A stretch of 8,679 nucleotides of DNA from Sphingomonadaceae bacterium (GTDB taxonomy: Bacteria; Pseudomonadota; Alphaproteobacteria; Sphingomonadales; Sphingomonadaceae), in contig JACFNY010000066.1 in the NCBI GenBank assembly GCA_019454625.1, positions 1 through 8,679 of the forward strand, read 5' to 3'. Shown in pieces: positions 1 through 6,832 of the stretch (positions are counted from its first letter, which is position 1; each line of letters starts with the position of its first letter). Below the pieces are notes generated by a model. The model saw nothing but the letters and a program-made list of their open reading frames with translations, made no database searches and was not told where the DNA came from. Position numbers and translations under genes: made by a program.

Positions 1-1038
1 CGGCGGTGTTCTCCGGCGTCGCCGATCTCAAGAAGGCCTTCGCCGAGGCGCGCGAGTACGCGCGGATGGGCCAGAAGACGCTGCTGTTCGTGGACGAGAT
101 CCACCGCTTCAACCGCGCGCAGCAGGACGGTTTCCTGCCCTACGTGGAGGACGGCACGGTGACGCTGGTCGGCGCCACCACCGAGAACCCCAGCTTCGAG
201 CTCAACGCCGCGCTGCTCTCGCGCTGTCAGGTGCTGCTCGTCCACCGGCTGGACGAGGCGGCGCTCGAAGAACTCCTGAAGCGCTCCGAGGCGGACTTCG
301 GCCGCCCCCTCCCCCTCACGCCCGAGGCGCGCGAGGCGCTCGTCCATTCGACGGACGGCGACGGCCGCTTCCTGCTCAACCAGGTCGAGACGCTGATGTC
401 GGTGCATCTCGACGCCCCGCTCGACCCCGCGGGCCTGCGCGATCTGCTGCACCGCCGCGTCGCCGTCTACGACAAGGACCGCGAGGGGCATTACAACCTC
501 ATCTCCGCGCTCCACAAGTCCATGCGCGGCTCCGATCCGCAAGCGGCGCTCTACTACCTCGCGCGGATGCTGACGGCGGGCGAGGAACCGCTCTACGTGC
601 TTCGCCGCATCACCCGCTTCGCCAGCGAGGACATCGGCCTTGCCGACCCGCAGGCGCTCGTCCAGTGCCTCGCCGCGAAGGACGCCTACGATTTCCTCGG
701 CTCCCCCGAAGGCGAGCTCGCCATCGTGCAGGCCTGCCTCTACTGCGCCGCCGCGCCCAAGTCGAACGCGGCCTACAAGGCGCAGAAGGCGGCGTGGCGC
801 AGCGCGCGAGAGACCGGCTCGCTGATGCCGCCCGCGAACATCCTGAACGCGCCCACGAAGCTGATGAAGGAGATCGGCTACGGCAAGGACTACGCCTACG
901 ACCACGATGTCGAAGGCGGCTTTTCCGGCGACAACTACTGGCCCGAAGAGATGCAGCCGGAAACCTATTACCGCCCCACCGAGCGGGGCTTCGAGAAGCG
1001 CGTCAGCGAGCGGCTGGCCTGGTGGGAGGAACGCAGGC

Positions 1039-1055
<17 letters not shown>
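1..1055 (+). CDS. rarA: Replication-associated recombination protein A (RarA/MgsA), 5' end missing
   Basis: AAA+ ATPase of the RarA/MgsA/WRNIP1 family, related to clamp-loader subunits; in the family it acts in the cytoplasm on stalled replication forks and single-stranded DNA gaps. The reading frame is open from base 3, giving about 350 visible residues; the family is usually near 440, so roughly 90 N-terminal residues including Walker A lie upstream. Visible: Walker B LLFVDEIHRF (acidic pair at bases 93-98), sensor 1 GATTENPSFE (from base 171), and the SRC arginine-finger region (Arg codon at 222). The C-terminal helical part includes GDGRFLLNQVE, YDKDREGHYNLISALHKSMR and RFASEDIGLADP, all typical of RarA and not of RuvB or DnaX. 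The protein ends in a basic ERRRERRK tail. Its last 17 bases overlap the next gene, so the two are probably co-transcribed. Identification is secure; only the start is unknown. Confidence 0.96.
1024..1030 (+). promoter_or_regulatory. Ribosome binding site deciding the GTG start of the serine hydrolase
   Basis: GGGAGGA lies inside the end of rarA, 8 bases before GTG at 1039. It is the only strong Shine-Dalgarno match near the point where hydrolase-like sequence begins. It argues against the longer open frame, whose ATG at 907 would translate rarA sequence out of frame. Confidence 0.75.
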
Positions 1056-2327
<1,272 letters not shown>

Positions 2328-2331
<4 letters not shown>

Positions 2332-2669
2332 GCCTCGACTGGGACAGCGTCGCCGCCTTCGCGCTGACGCTGCCCGGCGCCGAGCTGTCCACGAGCTACG
2401 GCCAGCCCGCCGTGAAGGTGAACGGCCGCGCCTTCGTGAACACCGGCCGCGAGGCGGGCTCCTTCTGCCTCCAGATCGACATGGACACGGTCGAGATGCT
2501 GAAGACGACCGACCCGGCCACCTATTGGCAGACGCCGCACTACGAGGGCTGGCCCGCGGTTCTCGTGCGCTTCGACACGAACGACCGCGACCGCGTGCGC
2601 GCCATGATCGGGCGCGCCCACGCGTGGCAGGCGGGCAGGCCAAAACCGCGCGGCAGGAAGAAGGCTTGA
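2328..2669 (+). CDS. MmcQ/YjbR family protein
   Basis: A 113-residue protein of the MmcQ/YjbR family (formerly DUF419), a small alpha/beta fold reminiscent of DNA-binding proteins; family members are mostly uncharacterised. Visible hallmarks are the opening WDSVAAFALTLPGAE, the SYGQPAVKVNGRAF strand-turn-strand, SFCLQIDMD, and the closing TPHYEGWPAVLVRFD followed by a helix (RVRAMIGRAHAW). The last dozen residues are strongly basic (GRPKPRGRKKA). Length is normal for the family. The ATG overlaps the preceding stop by 4 bases (ATGA) and the stop overlaps the next start (TTGA), so translation is probably coupled on both sides. Family call is confident; biochemical role is not known. Confidence 0.9.
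2655..2660 (+). promoter_or_regulatory. Ribosome binding site supporting a TTG start
   Basis: AGGAAG sits 5 bases before TTG at 2666. The TTG overlaps the TGA of the MmcQ/YjbR gene as TTGA, the same architecture as the other junctions in the window. The next codons give SARFARFAAIDWSG, where recognisable protein begins. No ATG lies in frame near this point. Confidence 0.6.
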
Positions 2670-3517
2670 GCGCGCGGTTCGCGCGCTTCGCCGCGATCGA
2701 CTGGTCCGGCGCGAAGGGCCGCCGCCACAAGGGCATCGCGGTCGCGGTCGCCGAGGCCGGGGATACGCCGCCCCGGCTGGTGAGGCCGGGCCATGTCTGG
2801 TCGCGGACGGAGGTTCTGGACTGGATCGCGGCGCTGGCGGGCGGCCCGCCGACGCTCGTCGGCATGGACTTCAGCTTCGCGCCGCCGTTCGTCGCGCGCG
2901 GCGCCTACCTGCCGGGCGACGCCACGCCCGATGCAGCGCGGGCCTTCTGGGCGTTCGTGGACGCCGCCTGCGACGACGAGGACCTCGGCGCCGCCTCCTT
3001 CCTCGAACGCCGCTTCCGGCGGCATTTCTATTTCGGCAAGGCGGACGGCACGAAGGCGGACTTCATGCACCTGCGCGTCTGCGAAGCCGCGTTCAACGCG
3101 GGTGGCGGCGGCAAGCCCTCCACGGTGTTCGACGCCATCGGCGCCGCGCAGGTGGCGAAGGCCAGCTTCGCGGGGATGCGCCTGCTCCATCGTCTCGCGG
3201 GGCGCGTGCCGGTGTGGCCGTTCGATCCGCTTCCCACGGAGGGATCGCTGCTCGTCGAGATCTATTGCCGCGCCTTCATCCGCCTGTCCGGCGGACGCGG
3301 CCTCAAGCTGCGCAGCCTTGCCGATCTCGACACGGCGCTTGCCGGGCTGGGCTCCCCGCCGCTCGGCAGCCGCGATCCGCTGAGCGACCACGAAACCGAC
3401 GTGCTGGCGGCGGCAGCGGGCCTGCGCGCCATCGCGGGCACGGCCGCGTACTGGCGCCCGGACGCCCTCGATGCGGCCATCGCCCGCACCGAGGGCTGGA
3501 CGTTCGGGGTCCTTTAG
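2666..3517 (+). CDS. Uncharacterised protein with RNase H-fold (DUF429-like) features
   Basis: A 283-residue predicted soluble protein without signal peptide or membrane segment. I recognise no named gene. The N-terminus reads FAAIDWSGAKG, resembling the first strand and catalytic aspartate of RNase H-fold nucleases of the DUF429 type (Asp12). A second strand, LVGMDFSFAPP, carries Asp68. The C-terminal helix region SDHETDVLAAAAGLRA has Asp241, Glu243 and Asp245, the place where DUF429 and related folds put their last acidic residue before an Ala-rich helix. This spacing of acidic residues is compatible with a two-metal-ion nuclease site, but that is inference. The middle (about 95-200) is rich in Arg and aromatics, with FLERRFRRHFYFGK and a GGGGKPSTVFDAIGAAQ segment. 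The TTG start is chosen from its ribosome binding site and the 4-base overlap. It is the last gene of the rarA-led group, and the next gene on the other strand ends only 12 bases away. Confidence 0.72.
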   Translation: MSARFARFAAIDWSGAKGRRHKGIAVAVAEAGDTPPRLVRPGHVWSRTEVLDWIAALAGGPPTLVGMDFSFAPPFVARGAYLPGDATPDAARAFWAFVDAACDDEDLGAASFLERRFRRHFYFGKADGTKADFMHLRVCEAAFNAGGGGKPSTVFDAIGAAQVAKASFAGMRLLHRLAGRVPVWPFDPLPTEGSLLVEIYCRAFIRLSGGRGLKLRSLADLDTALAGLGSPPLGSRDPLSDHETDVLAAAAGLRAIAGTAAYWRPDALDAAIARTEGWTFGVL

Positions 3518-3529
3518 AACCGCCGGCCT

Positions 3530-4213
3530 TTAGGACTGCCGACGCCGCGCCATGCCGAGCGCGGCGATGCCGACGCCGAGGAGGCCGAGCATTCCCGGTT
3601 CCGGAATCCGGGTCGTCTCGTCTTCCGTCGTGAGACGGAACAGGTCGAAGGTCCACGCCTGGCTCGTGGTATGCAGCGGCTCGTTGCGCAGGCGGATGCC
3701 GAGGCTGGTCCAGCCGTCGGTGATCGCCTGGTTGAACCACGTCGTGATGTCGGCGCTGATCACGTCGCCGACCGACAGGCCGGCGGTGGCGAAGCTCGTC
3801 ACGTAGGCGACCGTCGGCGCCTCGAAGTCCGAGAGGTCCTCGGTGTTGTTGCCTTCGTAGATCTCGATGTCGATGGTGCCGTCGAACGGCGTGTCGTTCT
3901 CGCCGGTGAAGAGCCCGCCCGCCTTGAACACGTTGAACGTCACGAAGGCCGTCGGCGACGCGGCGAGGCCGGTGAGATCATATTCCGAAAGGCCGCGCAC
4001 CTCTTCCGTCGAATAGCGACCGACCTCCGCCTTGCCGGCCGGATTGCCGAAGGCGCCGCCGGTGTTGGAATGGAAGTGCGTGCCGACGCTGAAATCGCCG
4101 CCGGCGCTGGCGACTGCGAAGGTGAATCCATCCGTGATCAGCGCCGCATGGACCGGAACTGAAATGAAACAGGATGAAACGATAGAAGAAACAGCAATTG
4201 CGACCCGATTCAT
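3530..4213 (-). CDS. PEP-CTERM sorting domain protein, secreted
   Basis: A 227-residue protein with both ends of an exosortase substrate. Residues 1-23 are a Sec signal peptide ending PVHA before ALITDG. The C-terminus is a textbook PEP-CTERM tail: Pro204-Glu205-Pro206, a hydrophobic stretch GMLGLLGVGIAALGM (207-221), then RRRQS. In the family such proteins are exported, processed by exosortase (EpsH) and placed at the surface or in exopolysaccharide. The middle is Thr/Gly/Asp-rich and beta-strand-like. Residues 152-177, with DITTWFNQAITDG and LGIRLRN, recall the beta-sandwich (DNRLRE/CBM-like) domains seen in other PEP-CTERM proteins; that resemblance is by eye. The start at 4213 is preferred over an upstream in-frame ATG at 4288 because GGGAGG lies 5 bases before it and the signal peptide begins there. 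No exosortase gene is in the window. GC is lower than in neighbours (one counted 60-base line is 63%, against 75% in a line of rluC). Confidence 0.92.
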   Translation of the reverse strand: MNRVAIAVSSIVSSCFISVPVHAALITDGFTFAVASAGGDFSVGTHFHSNTGGAFGNPAGKAEVGRYSTEEVRGLSEYDLTGLAASPTAFVTFNVFKAGGLFTGENDTPFDGTIDIEIYEGNNTEDLSDFEAPTVAYVTSFATAGLSVGDVISADITTWFNQAITDGWTSLGIRLRNEPLHTTSQAWTFDLFRLTTEDETTRIPEPGMLGLLGVGIAALGMARRRQS

Positions 4214-4218
4214 GTTTA

Positions 4219-4224
4219 CCTCCC
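4219..4224 (-). promoter_or_regulatory. Ribosome binding site of the PEP-CTERM gene
   Basis: GGGAGG on the minus strand lies 5 bases before the ATG at 4213. It selects this start, which places the signal peptide exactly at the N-terminus, over the longer frame starting at 4288. Confidence 0.8.
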
Positions 4225-4260
4225 GTAATAACTTCACGAAATCCCCAACAGCGCCTTTTA

Positions 4261-4276
4261 TGCAATCTTTATACCA
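4261..4276 (-). promoter_or_regulatory. Candidate sigma-54 (RpoN) promoter for the PEP-CTERM gene
   Basis: Read on the minus strand the 16 bases are TGGTATAAAGATTGCA. The sigma-54 consensus is TGGCACRNNNNTTGCW. The GG of the -24 element and the GC of the -12 element are both present at exact spacing. The whole TTGCA half matches, and only two bases of the -24 element differ (C to T twice). Transcription would start near 4250, giving a leader of about 37 bases that contains the GGGAGG ribosome binding site. Sigma-54 control of PEP-CTERM genes, through the PrsK/PrsR two-component system, is established for several exosortase systems; its use here is inference from sequence. Confidence 0.55.
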
Positions 4277-4447
4277 TTCTATTTTCATAGCATATTTTCG
4301 GAATTTGCCGTTTCGTCTTCGTTATATCTTGAAATTTTTGTAATTTATTCCGACACGATACTTGTAACGTCCTCGAAATGTCCGGAACGGCGGGAGGCCT
4401 ACAACAAGGGTGGACGGACGCTGCCCTATGGCCCAGAAGCGCGGGGC

Positions 4448-4813
4448 ATGATTCAACATTTCGTGATCGTCGGAATCGGGGGAGCCGTCGGCGCGATGCT
4501 GCGGCACGGCGTCGGCATGGCCTCGCTCCGCCTGCTGGGCCCCAACTTCCCGTGGGGCACGCTGATCGTCAACGTGGTCGGCGGCTTCCTGATGGGCATT
4601 CTGGTCGGTGTGCTCGCGGCGCGCGGCGGCAGCGAGCCGCTGCGCCTGCTGCTGGGTGTCGGCGTCCTCGGCGGCTTCACGACCTTCTCCGCCTTCTCGC
4701 TCGACGTGGTGACGCTGGCCGGGCGCGGGGCGATGCTCACGGCGGCGGGTTATGTGCTCGCCTCGGTCGTCGCCTCCGTCGCCGCGCTCTATCTCGGCAA
4801 GGCGCTGGTATGA
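4448..4813 (+). CDS. crcB: Fluoride efflux channel CrcB/Fluc
   Basis: A 121-residue four-helix inner-membrane protein of the CrcB/Fluc family, which works as a dual-topology dimer letting fluoride out of the cytoplasm. Conserved features are GGAVGAMLRH (9-20 region), GTLIVNVVGGF with pore Asn42, and GVLGGFTTFSAFS with the two phenylalanines of the Phe box, Phe80 and Phe83. Length is typical. The ATG gives a normal N-terminus, but the ribosome binding site is weak (AGAAG and a GGGG run just upstream). It heads the five-gene overlapping run; its stop overlaps the rluC start as ATGA. No fluoride riboswitch is visible upstream, so fluoride-responsive control is not supported by the sequence. Association with the following genes is probably positional rather than functional. 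Confidence 0.95.
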   Translation: MIQHFVIVGIGGAVGAMLRHGVGMASLRLLGPNFPWGTLIVNVVGGFLMGILVGVLAARGGSEPLRLLLGVGVLGGFTTFSAFSLDVVTLAGRGAMLTAAGYVLASVVASVAALYLGKALV

Positions 4814-5937
4814 GCGCGGAGAGCAGCGACGGCGTCCGCCAGTTCACCGTCGAGGAGGACGACGACGGCATCCGGCTCGACCGCTGGTTCAGGCGGCACC
4901 TGCCAGACACCAGCTTCACCACCGTCGCCAAGTGGGCGCGCACCGGCCAGCTCCGGCTCGACGGCAAGCGCGCGCAGCCGGGCGACCGCATCGAAAGCGG
5001 CCAGACCATCCGCGTGCCCCCGGCCGATGCCACGGCGCCGGCGATCATGTCCGTGAAGAAGGCGGAGCGCCCGCCGCTGACCGACGACCAGATCGACTTC
5101 GCGCAGAGCCTCGTCATCTACCGCGACGAGCACGCCATCGTCATCAACAAGCCCGCGGGCCTCGCGACGCAGGGCGGCACGAAGATGACCGCGCATGTCG
5201 ACGGGCTGCTCGACGCGCTGATGTTCGACCGCGCCGACCGGCCGAAGCTCGTGCACCGGCTCGACAAGGACACCAGCGGCGTGCTCCTCATCGCGCGCTC
5301 GGCGCGCGCGGCGGCGCACTTCTCGAAGGCGTTCTCGGGCCGCACCGCGCGGAAGCTCTACTGGGCGATCGTGATGGGCGTGCCGGACATCCGCGACGGG
5401 ATGATCGACCTGCCCATCGCCAAGCAGCCGGGCACCGGCGGCGAGAAGATGCACGTCGACGAGGCCGCCGGCCAGCGCGCGGTGAGCCGCTACCGGCTGA
5501 TCGAGCGCGCGGGCAGCCGCGCGGCGTGGCTGGAGATGCAGCCGCTCACCGGGCGCACGCACCAGCTTCGCGTCCACGCCGCCGCCATCGGCCATCCCAT
5601 CGTCGGCGACGCCAAGTACGGCGGCAAGGAGGCGTTCCTCTCGGGCAGCGTCTCGCGCAAGCTGCACCTCCACGCGCGTCGGCTGGTCATCGAGCTTCCG
5701 GGCGGCAAGATGCTCGACGTCAAGGCCGAGCCCGCGCCGCACTTCGCCGAAAGCCTCGCCACCATCGGCTTCGACGCCTCGGCGGGCGACCTGCCGCTCG
5801 AGGAGGAACTCGTCGATCCCGGCGCCGAGGACCGCCGCGCCCGCCACAAGGCGCGCGACGCCCGCCGCGAGCGCCGCGATTCGCACCGCAGCCGCCGGGG
5901 CAGCGGGCGCACCGCGCCGAAACGGGGCAAGACATGA
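4810..5937 (+). CDS. rluC: RluA-family (RluC-like) 23S rRNA pseudouridine synthase
   Basis: A 375-residue pseudouridine synthase of the RluA family, acting on rRNA in the cytoplasm. An S4 RNA-binding domain covers about residues 17-72 (GIRLDRWFRRHLP, LRLDGKRAQPGD). The catalytic domain covers about 98-320: INKPAGLATQGG, then HRLDKDTSGVLL with the catalytic Asp152, then LTGRTHQLRVHAA and HPIVGDAKYGG. The QGG in the first motif resembles RluC rather than RluD (usually HPG), so the likely targets are the RluC sites of 23S rRNA (E. coli 955, 2504, 2580); exact specificity is inferred. The C-terminus carries an unusual basic tail (341-375, 16 of 35 residues Lys or Arg) beyond the usual fold. Both ends overlap neighbours as ATGA. 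Confidence 0.93.
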   Translation: MSAESSDGVRQFTVEEDDDGIRLDRWFRRHLPDTSFTTVAKWARTGQLRLDGKRAQPGDRIESGQTIRVPPADATAPAIMSVKKAERPPLTDDQIDFAQSLVIYRDEHAIVINKPAGLATQGGTKMTAHVDGLLDALMFDRADRPKLVHRLDKDTSGVLLIARSARAAAHFSKAFSGRTARKLYWAIVMGVPDIRDGMIDLPIAKQPGTGGEKMHVDEAAGQRAVSRYRLIERAGSRAAWLEMQPLTGRTHQLRVHAAAIGHPIVGDAKYGGKEAFLSGSVSRKLHLHARRLVIELPGGKMLDVKAEPAPHFAESLATIGFDASAGDLPLEEELVDPGAEDRRARHKARDARRERRDSHRSRRGSGRTAPKRGKT

Positions 5938-6599
5938 CGGTCCGTCTCGCCATCTTCGATTGCGACGGCACGCTCGTCGACAGCCAGGCCAACATCATCG
6001 AGTGCATGGCCGAGACCTTCGCGAAGCACCGGCTGGACGCGCCGGACCGGCACGCCGTGCGGCGCGTCGTCGGCCTGTCGCTCGCCGAGGCGATGGCGGC
6101 GCTGCTGCCGGGGGCGGAAGCGGACTTCCACGACCGGCTCGCCGAGGACTACAAGCTCGCCTTCCAGAGCCGCCGCACGAACGGCGGGCTTGCCGCCGAG
6201 CCGCTCTATCCGGGCGTCCGCGAGGGGCTGCTGCAACTGGAGCGCGGCGGCTGGCTGCTCGGCGTCGCCACCGGCAAGTCGGACCGGGGCCTCGCGCTCA
6301 CGCTGCTCCATCACGAGATCCACGGCCGCTTCGTGACGCTCCAGACGGCGGACCGGCACCCCTCCAAGCCGCACCCGTCGATGATCCAGACCGCGATGGC
6401 GGAAACCGGCACCCGGCCGGAGGACACGGTGATGATCGGCGACACCGTGTTCGACATGGAGATGGCGGTCGCCGCGCGCGCGCACGCGGTCGGCGTCGGC
6501 TGGGGCTACCACGATCCGCACGAGCTCGCCGCGGCGGGCGCGCGCCACGTCGCCGACGATTTCGGCGCGCTCGTCGCCGAGCTGGAGAAACAGGCATGA
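5934..6599 (+). CDS. HAD-superfamily phosphatase (phosphoglycolate phosphatase-like)
   Basis: A 221-residue HAD hydrolase, subfamily IA with an alpha-helical cap, most like the Gph/phosphoglycolate phosphatase group. All four motifs are intact: DCDGTLVDS with nucleophile Asp9 and acid/base Asp11; VATGKS with Thr113; Lys145 in PSKPHP; and IGDTVFD with the metal-binding Asp170 and Asp174. The cap lies at about 15-90. Substrate is not readable from these motifs; phosphoglycolate, pyrophosphate or another small phosphate ester would fit. The ATG overlaps the rluC stop by 4 bases and the stop overlaps the next ATG. An rluC-HAD pairing is, from my knowledge, common in alphaproteobacterial genomes, which supports the gene order but not a shared pathway. 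Confidence 0.92.
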   Translation: MTVRLAIFDCDGTLVDSQANIIECMAETFAKHRLDAPDRHAVRRVVGLSLAEAMAALLPGAEADFHDRLAEDYKLAFQSRRTNGGLAAEPLYPGVREGLLQLERGGWLLGVATGKSDRGLALTLLHHEIHGRFVTLQTADRHPSKPHPSMIQTAMAETGTRPEDTVMIGDTVFDMEMAVAARAHAVGVGWGYHDPHELAAAGARHVADDFGALVAELEKQA

Positions 6600-6832
6600 C
6601 CGATCCCGCCCCCGTGGACCCTGCGCAGAACCGCTGGATGCTGCTCAACGTGCTGCGGGTCGGCGGCATCGTCACCATGGCCGTCGGCCTGCTGATCTGG
6701 AAGAAGAACATCGGCGGCTATCAGGACGAGCTCGTCGGCAAGATCGTGTTCCTCGCGGGCCTGTTCGAAACGCTGGTGATCCCGGCGCTGCTGCGCCGCG
6801 CGTGGCGCAGCAAGGATACGGACGGCAAGTGA
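6596..6832 (+). CDS. Small two-helix membrane protein, uncharacterised
   Basis: A 78-residue protein I do not recognise by name. Two hydrophobic segments are visible: about residues 15-35 (MLLNVLRVGGIVTMAVGLLIW) is followed by KKN, and about 49-66 (IVFLAGLFETLVIPALL) is followed by RRAWRSK. Two hydrophobic segments with basic clusters after each suggest an inner-membrane hairpin; by the positive-inside rule the orientation is ambiguous. There is no signal peptide or Cys motif. The ATG overlaps the HAD stop (ATGA) with GGAG 8 bases upstream, and the stop overlaps the ATP12 GTG (GTGA). It is real rather than a shadow: it fills the only gap between two secure genes with exact overlaps on both sides. 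Being translated just before an F1-ATPase assembly factor hints at a membrane or ATP-synthase-related role, but that is only context. Confidence 0.82.
   Translation: MTDPAPVDPAQNRWMLLNVLRVGGIVTMAVGLLIWKKNIGGYQDELVGKIVFLAGLFETLVIPALLRRAWRSKDTDGK

Larger units (their letters stand above)
4214..4447. other. Divergent intergenic region with AT-rich core
   Basis: This 234-base gap separates the divergent PEP-CTERM gene and crcB. Bases 4221-4370 are about 35% GC by hand count (4261-4350 about 28%), in sharp contrast to the GC-rich flanks; bases 4381-4447 return to high GC. It holds the candidate sigma-54 promoter (minus strand) and a 7-base inverted repeat, TCGGAAT at 4298-4304 with ATTCCGA at 4347-4353. 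On the plus strand I find no convincing sigma-70 -35/-10 pair at normal spacing for crcB, and no recognisable fluoride riboswitch. The promoter driving the crcB operon must be here or read through from elsewhere, but I cannot point to it. Confidence 0.7.

Noticed and set aside
3509..3535. Possible bidirectional terminator between the convergent genes (GTCCT...AGGAC)
   Set aside because: Only a 5-base stem with a long loop and no U-run on either strand; it also runs into the stop codons of both genes. Too weak to call.
3594..3612. Near-palindrome CCCGG-TTCCGGAAT-CCGGG
   Set aside because: It lies in the PEP-CTERM coding sequence and is produced by the codons for Pro-Glu-Pro-Gly, so the symmetry is explained by the protein motif.
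4214..4288. Longer N-terminus for the PEP-CTERM protein from the ATG at 4288
   Set aside because: It would bury the signal peptide behind 25 charged or mixed residues and overlap the candidate promoter; the ATG at 4213 has an excellent ribosome binding site.
4361..4447. Possible fluoride riboswitch before crcB
   Set aside because: I could not find the conserved pattern of the crcB RNA motif (GAUGG...CGCC, AACCGCC, and GCUGAUGACUCCUA-like segments) in the leader.
4789..5886. 365-codon open frame on the minus strand opposite rluC
   Set aside because: Antisense to a secure gene with all catalytic motifs intact; the translation has no motif and the codon pattern mirrors rluC.
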